Source: UBA11574 sp964591175 (GTDB taxonomy: Bacteria; Desulfobacterota; Desulfobacteria; Desulfobacterales; UBA11574). Taken from it: a stretch of 64,000 bases of DNA. Positions 8,476 to 16,852 of the stretch are shown piece after piece. Numbering within the stretch: position 1 is the first letter of the stretch; every line of letters starts with the position of its first letter. Below the pieces are notes generated by a model. It saw only the letters and a list, made by a program, of their open reading frames with translations, ran no database searches and was not told where the DNA came from. The stretch is from NCBI GenBank assembly GCA_964591175.1, contig CAZQAF010000006.1:27041-91040 (forward strand), in the 5' to 3' direction. The position numbers and the translations under genes were made by a program.

Positions 8476-9085
8476 TCAGGTCCTGATGGCTTCGCGGATG
8501 ATTCGTAGCGGCGGGGTCATTATTTTCCCTACCCAGTATCTTTACGGTCTGGGAGCGGATGCCCTGAATCCCCAAGCGGTAGACAGGATTTTTGAAATAA
8601 AAGAAAGGACTCACAGGAAACCGATTCTGGTTCTCATCCAACGACAGGAAGATCTATCAAGATTTGTCAGGCACATTCCTTCCACGGCCGAATCCATCAT
8701 GAATACCTTCTGGCCGGGCGCGGTGACGATTGTTTTTGAGGCCACGGACGCCTTGCCGGCAAATCTCACCGCGGGCACCCATAAAATCGGGGTTCGGATG
8801 CCGCGTCACCCGGTTGCTTCGGCGCTTACCAAAGCCGTCGGGGGCCCTGTTACCGCCACGAGTGCCAATGCGGCCGGAGATTCAGGATGCCCGAGGGTAT
8901 CGGATATCGCCCCGGGGATCACGGAGCAGGTGGATCTGATTATCGATGCCGGGACGCTCAAAGGAGGTCTCGGATCAACGGTTGTCGATGTGACGGTCGA
9001 TCCCCCAAACATTATAAGAGAAGGCGCCGTCCCTTCAAAGGATATTCTTTCGGCAATTAAGATCCGGAAGGTGCGTTCATGGTGA
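8414..9085 (+). CDS. tsaC: L-threonylcarbamoyladenylate synthase (YrdC/Sua5 type)
   Basis: The enzyme uses threonine, bicarbonate and ATP to make threonylcarbamoyl-AMP for the t6A37 tRNA modification. The YrdC fold shows GGVIIFPTQYLYGLGADA, IKERTHRKPILVLI, FWPGAVTIVF, GVRMPRHPVA, TATSANAAGDSGC and IIREGAV. The first residues of the fold (KTIHVDSLH) lie before the first internal ATG, so I place the start at TTG 8414, with AAGGAG 13 bases upstream; the open frame reaches back to 8321. It overlaps purE, suggesting translational coupling. Confidence 0.9.
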   Translation: MIKKPESLKTIHVDSLHLRHDQVLMASRMIRSGGVIIFPTQYLYGLGADALNPQAVDRIFEIKERTHRKPILVLIQRQEDLSRFVRHIPSTAESIMNTFWPGAVTIVFEATDALPANLTAGTHKIGVRMPRHPVASALTKAVGGPVTATSANAAGDSGCPRVSDIAPGITEQVDLIIDAGTLKGGLGSTVVDVTVDPPNIIREGAVPSKDILSAIKIRKVRSW

Positions 9086-10170
9086 GTAAACACGACATGT
9101 TTCAAATCGATGACATCACCGATCAGGTTCTTACAAACTGTAATATTGCGGATTCCCGCCATGCCGGACTCTATTCCATTTGCGGTTTGGCTTTGCGATT
9201 GCGGGATTTGTACAAGTGGGAAAACAGATTGGATCCCTGGGTCGAGAATGATCCTTCCGAGGTGTTGAAATGGATCGGCGACAAAGAAGAAGCCTGGGAA
9301 AAACTGGCGGAACAAGAATTCAAGGATATCCGCCTGATGGGGGGCCGGTTCGATCCATTTGATGTCAAAGGGATCAACGAAATTCTGGAACCTTATGGCT
9401 ACATGTATGGCGGCGGTTATGCGCGAAGTCTTAAACCCTCTTTTTTTCTTGCCGCACTTGAAACCCAAAAAGAAATCAACCATGTTACGGTGTCTATTCT
9501 CGGCAGGGAATTGGCCCGAGATCTTTTGACCATTCCGGCAATGTCTCAGGACAACTGCATTTATATTCGAAAGGAATCCGCCGGACTGTTTCTTTGGGAT
9601 CAGATATTTTATGTTAAAAAATCAGGTCGTTATGCTTTGCGATTCGGTTTGAAAGCCTATGGGCTGGAAAATGAGAGGCCTGAAGATTTACACCGTAATT
9701 TGAATCGAATTGCCGCCAATGAAATCGATGCATATATTTATCATGAGTTGGGCGAAATCCGGGACACGGTTTTTGACCGTAATACATGGCATGAGATTAT
9801 CGCTGCGTTTCCCCACACCCCCATCGAACTCTTAACCCGAACCATTAAAGATCTCTTGGCCGATACCGGAAAATACGGGACCTTGCCGCATATCGTCAAC
9901 GAGCGGAAAACCGCTTCTTTGGCATTTTATGTGGCATTTCTCGAAAGTTTTACCAAAGTATTATTCCCGCAAATCGGTGATGCCTTTCAAAAATTTACCC
10001 AAAACAACGACTGGAAATTGATAGAGAACGCGGTGACCCAGGGGTATCAAAGCGCCAAATCCCGCGCCGAAACGATCATCGGCATCTATCGGGCCGGGAG
10101 AGAGAAAAATGATATGGAATGGGTCAAAAATGAAATTGCAAAGCGATTTAAATCCTGTTTTCAGCGATAG
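9079..10170 (+). CDS. Conserved hypothetical protein, 363 residues
   Basis: The start ATG overlaps the tsaC stop by 7 bases, so it is the last gene of the ddl-purE run. It is soluble with no signal peptide or membrane helix. Notable features are a Gly/Tyr-rich YGYMYGGGYARS at about 100 and DAYIYHELGEIRDTVFD at about 215-230. The HELGE there resembles a short HExxE-like metal site but lacks the second His of a classical zinc protease. I do not recognise a named family and give no function. Confidence 0.8.
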   Translation: MVSKHDMFQIDDITDQVLTNCNIADSRHAGLYSICGLALRLRDLYKWENRLDPWVENDPSEVLKWIGDKEEAWEKLAEQEFKDIRLMGGRFDPFDVKGINEILEPYGYMYGGGYARSLKPSFFLAALETQKEINHVTVSILGRELARDLLTIPAMSQDNCIYIRKESAGLFLWDQIFYVKKSGRYALRFGLKAYGLENERPEDLHRNLNRIAANEIDAYIYHELGEIRDTVFDRNTWHEIIAAFPHTPIELLTRTIKDLLADTGKYGTLPHIVNERKTASLAFYVAFLESFTKVLFPQIGDAFQKFTQNNDWKLIENAVTQGYQSAKSRAETIIGIYRAGREKNDMEWVKNEIAKRFKSCFQR

Positions 10171-10277
10171 TCAATATCTAGACTAAACACCATGTTGCAG
10201 CGAAGCAAAAATCCCGATTTATCGGAGAACCGAAAATATTTGTCTCAAATGACACAAAATTTCCGATTTAGAATTAA

Positions 10278-11249
10278 ATGGTTACAATGATCCCGGAAAA
10301 AGAAAAAAAACAAATCGCGAACTGGAGCCGGACGCTCAAAGAGGATATATTAATCCGTCTGGTTTTAACAGGGGACGAACGAAGCCGAACATTTCAAGAT
10401 TTTTGTGATGCATTGGCACATATTGTCCCAATGATAAAACTAAAAAAAGAAAAAGACGAAGACGCAAAATTTCCGGTCATTCGGATCGGCAATGTCGCTT
10501 ACCGGGCGATTCCAATGGATCAGGAGCTTGAACCCTTTCTAATGGCAATGTCCGGCAAAGGCAATGATATCCAAGATATTTCAACTTCGGTTCAAGACAA
10601 GCTTTTGCAGGTTCGAATTCCCGCGCATCTGAAAATCTATATTATGCCCCATTGTCCGTTTTGTCCGACCCTGGTAAAGAAGTTGCTTTTGCTTGCCGCG
10701 GCATGCAAATCCATACGACTGACAATCATTGACGGCGTTTTGTTTCCGGAAACCGCGGCATCCGACAAGATCCGTACGGCGCCGACGGTCTTGCTGGATG
10801 ATCAATTTCACTGGTCAGGTGCGATTCAAATTGAAGATATCGTCGATATGGTTTTGAGCCGTGATCCTTCGAAACTCAGCGCACCATCGTTGGAAGCCAT
10901 GTTCGGCGACGGCGGCGCCATAACGGTGGCCGAAATGATGCTCGAAACCGGAAAAGTTTTTCCTTCATTTTTGGAACTCTTGATTCATCAAAAATGGCCG
11001 GTTCGCCTGGCGGCCATGGTCGCCTTTGAAACCATTGCAGAAAAAAACCGATCCCTGATCCGACATGCCATACCATTTTTATGGAATTCCTTTTCCGAGG
11101 CAGAAGATACGGTGAAAGGGGATATCTTATATCTTTTCGGAATTTCAGGAGATACACGACTCATTCCAAAGCTCGAAACGGTGTTAAATGGCGCCTATGC
11201 CGTCGAGGTGAAAGAGGCTGCCGAAGAAGCATTGGCGGTTCTCACATAA
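10278..11249 (+). CDS. Thioredoxin/glutaredoxin-fold protein fused to HEAT-like repeats
   Basis: Residues about 110-195 form a thioredoxin-type fold with the redox motif CPFC in IYIMPHCPFCPTLVKKLLLLA, and TAPTVLLDDQ supplies the cis-Pro loop. This resembles the AhpF N-terminal or Pdo-type double-glutaredoxin folds. The C-terminal third (about 225-323) has alpha-helical repeats (WPVRLAAMVAFETIAEK, TVKGDILYLFGISGD) of HEAT type. A cytosolic disulfide role with a protein-binding module is an inference. A second in-frame ATG is at 10287. It stands alone, with about 110 bases on the 5' side and 185 on the 3' side. Confidence 0.8.
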   Translation: MVTMIPEKEKKQIANWSRTLKEDILIRLVLTGDERSRTFQDFCDALAHIVPMIKLKKEKDEDAKFPVIRIGNVAYRAIPMDQELEPFLMAMSGKGNDIQDISTSVQDKLLQVRIPAHLKIYIMPHCPFCPTLVKKLLLLAAACKSIRLTIIDGVLFPETAASDKIRTAPTVLLDDQFHWSGAIQIEDIVDMVLSRDPSKLSAPSLEAMFGDGGAITVAEMMLETGKVFPSFLELLIHQKWPVRLAAMVAFETIAEKNRSLIRHAIPFLWNSFSEAEDTVKGDILYLFGISGDTRLIPKLETVLNGAYAVEVKEAAEEALAVLT

Positions 11250-11434
11250 AACAATAAACTGTTTTTGTTAACCGTTGCCGGCGTTCGGCTTTTTATCATA
11301 TCGTACTATTTCCCCGGGACCGTATTACGGATACCGGCATTATCGACCCCATCGCCATGGGTATGGGTGGTAAAGCCCGGGACTCCGGGTTCAGGATTTT
11401 TTACGGATAAGATGGACGCCAAATAGGAAAAAAA

Positions 11435-11788
11435 ATGGTCAGAAAGCCGAATCCGCTGCTCATTGAATTTCTGGATAAAAATATTCCCCTTCCGTCCATC
11501 GACTGGGAGACCGTGCCGCCGGGGGTGAATCCCATGGATGCCTGGGAGATGTGCGATGAGACCGTGGAAGGATGGGTTCCGGTGTGGTTTCCTACCATCG
11601 ACCGGAACAGCGGCAGATCCTATAAAGAGTTCGAGAGAGCACAGCAATTCAATGACGGCTTGGAAAGGATTTTAAAAGCCATGAATCGATGGCCGTTATG
11701 GGGCTCTCCCCAACAGAAAAAACACGCGGCGGCATTTGCCCTGCTGCAATTATTTTGCGAGACAAAGGCACTTTGCATGCTGGTTTAA
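11435..11788 (+). CDS. Small hypothetical protein, 117 residues
   Basis: I recognise no family. The protein is soluble, rich in Trp and Pro (DWETVPPGVNPMDAWEM, GWVPVWFPTIDRNSGRSYKEFERA), and has no signal peptide. GGAAAAAAA precedes the ATG. The frame is clean and ends 8 bases before the convergent mgsA stop. The 185 bases upstream contain an open stretch without a start that I could not assign. Confidence 0.6.
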   Translation: MVRKPNPLLIEFLDKNIPLPSIDWETVPPGVNPMDAWEMCDETVEGWVPVWFPTIDRNSGRSYKEFERAQQFNDGLERILKAMNRWPLWGSPQQKKHAAAFALLQLFCETKALCMLV

Positions 11789-11795
11789 CTTTATT

Positions 11796-12272
11796 TTATG
11801 ATTCATACCGTATGATGCGTGATATATATCTGGAATAATCTTTGAGTTCGGGTTGATACTCCTCATTTAATAGAGACGATGAAATCAAAAAGTCTGCGGT
11901 AGAGCGATTGCACGCCGTGGGAATATTGTATAAAACAGATATCCTCAAAAGCGCTTTTACATCAACATCATGGGGCAACGGCTCCATGGGATCCCATAAA
12001 AATATTAATAGATCGATATTCCCCTCTGCTATCATTGCGCCCAATTGTTGATCTCCGCCCAAAGGGCCTGATTTCAGTTTCGTTATTTCAAAATCTTTGG
12101 CATCTTCACTGTTGAGTCTTTTCTTAATGGCTTCTTCAATAAATTTTCCGGTGGTTCCCGTGGATATCAGTTTGTGATGTATGAGTATCTCATAATTCCA
12201 TTCAGCCCATTCGATGATATCTTTTTTTCTATTATCGTGGGCCACCAAAGCGATACGCTTCATTTGTTCCAT
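11796..12272 (-). CDS. mgsA: Methylglyoxal synthase
   Basis: MgsA turns dihydroxyacetone phosphate into methylglyoxal and phosphate, a bypass that relieves sugar-phosphate stress. RIALVAHDNRKKDIIEWA, the phosphate-binding STGTTG, SGPLGGDQQLGAMIA and FLWDPMEPLPHDVDVKALLRI, and NIPTACNRSTADFLI are all canonical. The length (158) is normal. The start at 12272 has AAGGA nine bases upstream. It is a monocistronic gene, convergent with the small hypothetical gene. Confidence 0.95.
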   Translation of the reverse strand: MEQMKRIALVAHDNRKKDIIEWAEWNYEILIHHKLISTGTTGKFIEEAIKKRLNSEDAKDFEITKLKSGPLGGDQQLGAMIAEGNIDLLIFLWDPMEPLPHDVDVKALLRISVLYNIPTACNRSTADFLISSSLLNEEYQPELKDYSRYISRIIRYES

Positions 12273-12319
12273 GATATTATTTCCTTAAGCATATTATTAT
12301 TTTTTTAACTTATGCAATA

Positions 12320-12796
12320 TCAGCGATTTTCTCTGTTTTGCAATAACCGGATCACCTTAAGAAGTTGCTTTAATTTCTTCATGTTACGACAGGATCGAAG
12401 ATCGTTTTGCTTTGCGATCTTTTTGACCAGTCCCTTAAGCCGTTCTTCGCCGTTGTTCAGTTTCAACGCTTCTTTCCTGACCCGTTCCTGGAGCGCTCTG
12501 ACTTGACCGGTCCCGGGTCCCGGGTCCCTGGGATCCGTCATTTTCTTTTTAAATCCTAAAGATTCGAAATACGTCACCAATTCCTCAAGTTCAGCTATAG
12601 ACATGTCTGCCGAAGATCCGACGCCCCAATAGGCAATAACATCCCGATATTCGGCGTCTGAAAGCGGTATCTGTTGTTTTGCGATATGCACCAACGCCAA
12701 AAGCTTATGCCGTCGTTCCTGCAGTTTATCCGCCGTATCTGTGGCGGGCTTGTCCGCCTTTTCTCTGGCGGATTTATCTATATCAACAGAAGTCAT
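12320..12796 (-). CDS. Orphan GemA / phage Mu gp16-like (DUF1018) regulator
   Basis: The core HKLLALVHIAKQQIPLSDAEYRD followed by VIAYWGVGSSADMSIAELEELVTYFESLGF matches the DUF1018 domain of Mu gp16 (GemA). The C-terminal 60 residues are basic and helical. The frame is open back to 13054, but that part looks non-coding; ATG 12796 has AAAGGA at good spacing and gives 158 residues. A GGGTCCC-type tandem repeat within it (about 12508-12535) encodes a Gly/Pro/Asp linker. No other Mu gene lies nearby, so it is a stray or domesticated phage gene. Confidence 0.75.
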   Translation of the reverse strand: MTSVDIDKSAREKADKPATDTADKLQERRHKLLALVHIAKQQIPLSDAEYRDVIAYWGVGSSADMSIAELEELVTYFESLGFKKKMTDPRDPGPGTGQVRALQERVRKEALKLNNGEERLKGLVKKIAKQNDLRSCRNMKKLKQLLKVIRLLQNRENR

Positions 12797-13059
12797 ATCG
12801 GTTTTTCCTTTCCCGAATACCGGAATTGACATCATGGGATGTGTTGAAACCAATGTCTCCAATATATTAATACACCATCTGAAAAATAAAACCCCAAAGA
12901 ACTTCGGGGCAATAAATAGTTGCCATAAATGATGAAGGTTTGTAGCATAAAGGATAATAACGTGAGACAATGAAAAGAACAAAGAGATTCTCAACCGTGA
13001 ACCCGGAACCGTTAAACCGGGGGTTTCATAAACCATTACTGGCAAACGGAGCATGAATC

Positions 13060-13500
13060 ATGGCCAAATCCGATTATCAATTTTTCTTCCCCCTTCGTGT
13101 TCGGTATGCTGAGACAGATGCACAGGGCATCGTCTTTTACGGCCATTACCTGACGTACTTTGATACGGCCATTACCGAGTACCTTCGCGATCTTCCCTTT
13201 GATTATATCGCGCATGTCAAGCGTACCGGCACGGATTTTCATGTGGTCAAAGCCGTGATAGATTTTTCTGCTCCCAGTCATTTTGATGACGAAATTGAAG
13301 TTCACATCCGAACCGGAAAAATCGGCAGGTCCAGTCTGACCTTTATCGCTGAAATATTTCCGAAAAACGAGGAAACAACCCTGGTCAGAGGAGAAGTTGT
13401 ATGGGTAAATACCGACCAGAAGGTTAAAAAATCAGCGTCGCTTCCTGAAGAATTGGTTGTCAGAGTAAAGGAGCGGGAAGGAAACCGGGTTCGTGCTTGA
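13060..13500 (+). CDS. Acyl-CoA thioesterase, 4HBT/YbgC type
   Basis: The hot-dog fold opens with VRYAETDAQGIVFYGHYLTYFD, where Asp20 is the catalytic residue of the 4-hydroxybenzoyl-CoA thioesterase family and GHYL the usual partner loop. The family hydrolyses short or aromatic acyl-CoA in the cytoplasm. The length (146) is normal. ATG 13060 has a GGAG about nine bases upstream; the ATG at 13053 is out of frame. The substrate cannot be named from sequence. Confidence 0.9.
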   Translation: MAKSDYQFFFPLRVRYAETDAQGIVFYGHYLTYFDTAITEYLRDLPFDYIAHVKRTGTDFHVVKAVIDFSAPSHFDDEIEVHIRTGKIGRSSLTFIAEIFPKNEETTLVRGEVVWVNTDQKVKKSASLPEELVVRVKEREGNRVRA

Positions 13501-13635
13501 TTGAACGATCGAGCCGTAATTCTTGGATAACAAACTGGGTGCTTTGCACGAGGTCGCTGAATCCGACGTTCAAAACACGACATCATTCCGGTCCATCGGC
13601 GAAATGGTGCCGTCAACCAGTCTGGAATTAAATAT

Positions 13636-14598
13636 ATGAAGCGAATACAAATAGTTGCAATTATCATGTTGGTCTTTGGTATTACGGCACCCGGTATTGT
13701 TTTATCAGAAAAAACACCTGATGTCCGCCGCTTCAATTATGAGGGGGATGGACGGCTCAATCTTGTCTGCCCAAAAAACGGGTTGTCGTTCAACGGGCGA
13801 TTTCGGAAGGGCAACGGCATCTACGATGAAAAGGCCCTCAACAAAATTAATCGTTTATTTGGGGCGAACAATGGCAAACCCGCTTCTAATGTATCCCTGC
13901 GGCTGATCGAGTTTCTCGATTATTTGGAGGACATCTTTCACCCAGGTGCGAAGATTATTATTGCTTCAGGATATAGAAGTCCCCAGTACAATACCGATCT
14001 GCGCAACAAGGGAAGACTTGCCGCAAAGGCCAGTCTTCATCAGTATGGAATGGCGGCGGATATACAGATTCAAGGCACTTCATCAAAGCGCGTCTGGAAT
14101 GTCATTAAAAAACTCGGGTTCGGTGGAACCGGTTACTACCACGGAAAGCTCGTACACGTCGATGTCGGCCCCACACGATTCTGGGATGAAAAAACATCCG
14201 GCGTGGGAACGAATATCTCCACCCATAATAAACTGATCGGAATCGTTACAGATTATGATGTTTATCTCCCGGGAGATATGATCACGCTCAGATTTATCCG
14301 GATGACGTCGTTTCCCGTCGGTGTCAGCCCCGAATTTGTTTTAGAAAGAGTCGAAAAGAACGGCCGGCTAAAAAAAATTACGGGGTTTAAACCGGTCTTT
14401 GCCATGGATGCGCCCAGTAGATGCCCGCAGTTTTCCGATATCGGCCAAATGATGGGAATCGACTGGAAACTGCCGAGCGATATCTCTTCCGGCCGATATA
14501 AAATCCGCGCCTCATTTTGCCAAAAGGAATGGAAAGATATGCCGGCGCAAGTGCTTACGCCGGTATTCTCTATTTCCCGTTCCGCTCCCGCAAAATGA
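13636..14598 (+). CDS. Exported YcbK/DUF882-like M15-type peptidase
   Basis: A signal peptide (about 1-24, IVAIIMLVFGITAPGIVLS) leads a zinc peptidase-like domain: IIIASGYRSPQYN, SLHQYGMAADIQI (His135, Asp142) and LVHVDVG (His174) form the M15/DUF882 metal site seen in peptidoglycan endopeptidases of the MepK type. The C-terminal third (about 195-320) is a beta-rich extra domain I do not recognise. A periplasmic murein-remodelling role is likely from family knowledge. It has a long 5' gap and a repeat element downstream. Confidence 0.85.
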   Translation: MKRIQIVAIIMLVFGITAPGIVLSEKTPDVRRFNYEGDGRLNLVCPKNGLSFNGRFRKGNGIYDEKALNKINRLFGANNGKPASNVSLRLIEFLDYLEDIFHPGAKIIIASGYRSPQYNTDLRNKGRLAAKASLHQYGMAADIQIQGTSSKRVWNVIKKLGFGGTGYYHGKLVHVDVGPTRFWDEKTSGVGTNISTHNKLIGIVTDYDVYLPGDMITLRFIRMTSFPVGVSPEFVLERVEKNGRLKKITGFKPVFAMDAPSRCPQFSDIGQMMGIDWKLPSDISSGRYKIRASFCQKEWKDMPAQVLTPVFSISRSAPAK

Positions 14599-14613
14599 CA
14601 CCACCGGCATCTC

Positions 14614-14880
14614 TTTACCCTATCGTTGCAAAAGCCGGAGGGCTTCAGAGCCAAGGCGCCAAGGGTGAAGCCGTAGTAAACTTACTGCGAACCCTTGGCA
14701 ACGCAGGATCTGGAGTCCTCCGGCTTTCCGCAGGGTAAACAACATGGCATCAAATTGATCCCATCCTTTGAATTTACCATAGTCTGGAAATCAAAAATGG
14801 GGGTATTTCGATGATTTTTGTTTTAAACTCGAGTAGATAATCCCCTTTTTGCCATGTTGTTTATGCAACGTTAGGGTTTA
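14614..14880. mobile_element. Candidate miniature inverted-repeat element (about 267 bp)
   Basis: The ends are imperfect inverted repeats: TTTACCCTATCGTTGCA (14614-14630) against the reverse complement of 14864-14880, 14 of 17 matching. A second, perfect 13-bp inverted pair lies inside (14737-14749 and 14850-14862, AAACAACATGGCA). The left part (14631-14727) is a long nested hairpin: an 11-bp outer stem (AAAGCCGGAGG/CCTCCGGCTTT), a 7-bp stem, a 9-bp GCCAAGGGT/ACCCTTGGC stem and a 6-bp tip. There is no coding frame. No clear target-site duplication was seen. Confidence 0.55.
14631..14727. repeat. Nested long hairpin within the inverted-repeat element
   Basis: Stems are stacked: 14631-14641 with 14717-14727 (11 bp, perfect), CTTCAGA with TCTGGAG (one G-U), GCCAAGGGT with ACCCTTGGC (perfect), and CGTAGT with ACTGCG around AAACTT. 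Internal asymmetric loops separate the stems. The regularity suggests selection on structure, as RNA or as a transposon end. Confidence 0.6.
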
Positions 14881-15019
14881 TTTGACCCCTTGATCAACAC
14901 TGAAATGATCTAGGACCGAATATTTCCCGCCGACAGGTAAACCATCATGTTTTATGAGCGTCTATAATACAAAAAACACGGATAATGATGCAGACGTTCA
15001 ATTTATTTAAGACAATACA

Positions 15020-15391
15020 ATGAAATTAAAATTGATATATTTTCCGATCATTTTGGCGCTTGTTTTCGGATTTTCCAGCCAAGGTTTTGCCACCGGGCTG
15101 AGATGCGGTACGCGTCTGATAACCGTTGGCGACACTAAACCAGAAGTGATCATCCAATGCGGTGCACCGGATTATACGGAAAAATGGGAAGATGAACGGA
15201 TTATGAGAGATTCTCGCCACTCTTTTAATTATGAAAACAATGATCAATGGGGAAGAGAGCCTTTTCTGGTCAAAGTTCCGGTAAAATATGAAAGGTGGTA
15301 TTATAATTTCGGCCCCACTCAGCTCATTTATTATCTCAAATTCAGAGACGGAAAGCTCGTAAAAATCACCACCGGTGCACGCGGTTATTAA
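15020..15391 (+). CDS. DUF2845 exported protein
   Basis: The protein has a signal peptide (about 1-24, ending SQGFA) and then the DUF2845 pattern LRCGTRLITVGDTKPEVIIQCGAPDYTEKW, with YERWYYNFGP and LIYYLKFRDGKLVKI. Two Cys (CGT and QCG) may form a disulfide in the periplasm. It has 123 residues, the usual length. The family has no known function. There is no good ribosome site (AAGACAATACA) before the ATG. An assembly gap begins about 220 bases downstream. Confidence 0.87.
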   Translation: MKLKLIYFPIILALVFGFSSQGFATGLRCGTRLITVGDTKPEVIIQCGAPDYTEKWEDERIMRDSRHSFNYENNDQWGREPFLVKVPVKYERWYYNFGPTQLIYYLKFRDGKLVKITTGARGY

Positions 15392-15609
15392 ACGCAAAAA
15401 AATCGCAATACACTCAACCCGGCTTTTCCGAGCAACAATCGATTTTTATAAAACGTCCATTGCCAACGAATTCTTTTATCCCTCCCCCGGCCATTCACGG
15501 CACCTGTCTTGTTCCAGTCAAATCGAAATCTTGGATAAGGAATCAGTAAGACACATCCAGAAACTTCTTGACCATTCAGGGCAAATCGTGGGTATAGTTT
15601 TTGGACCGG

Positions 15610-15709
15610 NNNNNNNNNNNNNNNNNNNNNNNNNNNNNNNNNNNNNNNNNNNNNNNNNNNNNNNNNNNNNNNNNNNNNNNNNNNNNNNNNNNNNNNNNNN
15701 NNNNNNNNN
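15610..15709. other. Assembly gap (100 N)
   Basis: Exactly 100 N, so the true gap length is unknown. It removes the 5' end of trxB. The 218 bases before it (15392-15609) show an open plus-strand frame without a recognisable product. Confidence 0.99.
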
Positions 15710-16660
15710 TATGATCTGGCCATCATCGGCGGAGGTCCCGGAGGCCTTTCAGCCGCGATATACGGCATGCGGGCGGCCTTAAAGACCGTACTCATCGAAA
15801 AGGAGATCCCCGGCGGCCAGATCAACAAATCCGACTCGGTGGAAAACTATCCCGGTTTCGAAAATATCAGCGGCAGCGAACTCGCCATGAAGCTGGCCCA
15901 GCATGCCCGGGTTTACGGCATCGAGGAAATCAATGACGAGGTAACGGTCGTCGAACCGGGTCTCGATTTTCATACGGTACGCACCGCCGGCGGAAGAGAG
16001 ATCCAAACCCATGCGGTAATACTGGCTCCGGGCGGTCATCCCCGGAAGTTGTCCGTGCCCGGCGAAGAAGATTACTACGGGAAAGGCGTATCCTATTGCG
16101 CCGTGTGTGACGGTTTTTTTTTCAGAAATAAAAATGTCGTGGTCGTTGGAGGTGGTGATACCGCTTGTGAAGAAGGGCTTTACCTGGCCAAACTGGCTGC
16201 CAAGGTCTATCTGGTTCATCGCCGCGATGCGCTGCGCGCCAGTATGATTCTGCAAAAGCGCGTCGAGGCGGAATGCAAGATGGAGGTGTTGTGGAATACC
16301 GTCGTTACCGAAATCAAAGCAAACGCCGACGGAGTGAACGCCGTCACGCTACAGGACACCCAAAACGGCGATAAGCGAGACCTTCCCATTGACGGCGTCT
16401 TTATATTTATTGGCTTTGACCCCAATAATCAATTGGTGCCGGCCGGCATCCGCATGTCTCCGGATGGTTTCGTGGTCACCAGCGATCAGTGCGCCACCAA
16501 TATCGACGGCATCTACGTAGTGGGTGATTTACGTGACAGGTATGCCCGCCAAATCGTATTGGCGGCGGCCGATGGCTGCATGGCGTCCTTGTCGGCCGCC
16601 TATTATGTGGAGACGCGCAAAGCCAAGATGGGGGACCTCACCTGCGTTCTGCCGGAGTAA
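15710..16660 (+). CDS. trxB: Thioredoxin reductase, 5' end lost in the gap
   Basis: The frame is open from the gap edge with YDLAIIGGGPGGLSAAIYG, so only a few N-terminal residues are missing. The FAD loop GGGPGG, GGQINKSDSVENYPGF, the redox motif CAVC followed by DG, the NADP loop VVGGGDTACEEG with HRRDALRAS, and GIYVVGDLRDRYARQIVLAAADG are typical of low-molecular-weight thioredoxin reductases. CAVC replaces the commoner CATC. It reduces thioredoxin with NADPH in the cytoplasm. No thioredoxin gene lies beside it, though one could be inside the gap. Confidence 0.93.
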   Translation, partial: YDLAIIGGGPGGLSAAIYGMRAALKTVLIEKEIPGGQINKSDSVENYPGFENISGSELAMKLAQHARVYGIEEINDEVTVVEPGLDFHTVRTAGGREIQTHAVILAPGGHPRKLSVPGEEDYYGKGVSYCAVCDGFFFRNKNVVVVGGGDTACEEGLYLAKLAAKVYLVHRRDALRASMILQKRVEAECKMEVLWNTVVTEIKANADGVNAVTLQDTQNGDKRDLPIDGVFIFIGFDPNNQLVPAGIRMSPDGFVVTSDQCATNIDGIYVVGDLRDRYARQIVLAAADGCMASLSAAYYVETRKAKMGDLTCVLPE

Positions 16661-16852
16661 GACAATTCATCTCGGACTACAACGCCATTTTATTTGCCTC
16701 CGTTAACATACCTTAAAGTTTGCTGCAGAAAGCGTCATTGCCATCTGAAACCGAGCTGCCGGCAGCCACTCGCTTTGCGGTTGAACGTTGACTCCTGCCT
16801 TCCCGGGTATTATTTTATGAATTACTTCAATTGATCGAAAAAGGAGTTTGCT

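Noticed and set aside
11306..11647. Minus-strand frame opposite the small hypothetical gene at 11435
   Set aside because: It has no ribosome site, and the plus-strand gene has a better start and ends neatly before mgsA.
12320..13054. Prophage around the GemA-like gene
   Set aside because: Neighbours on both sides are bacterial metabolic genes and no other phage gene is present.
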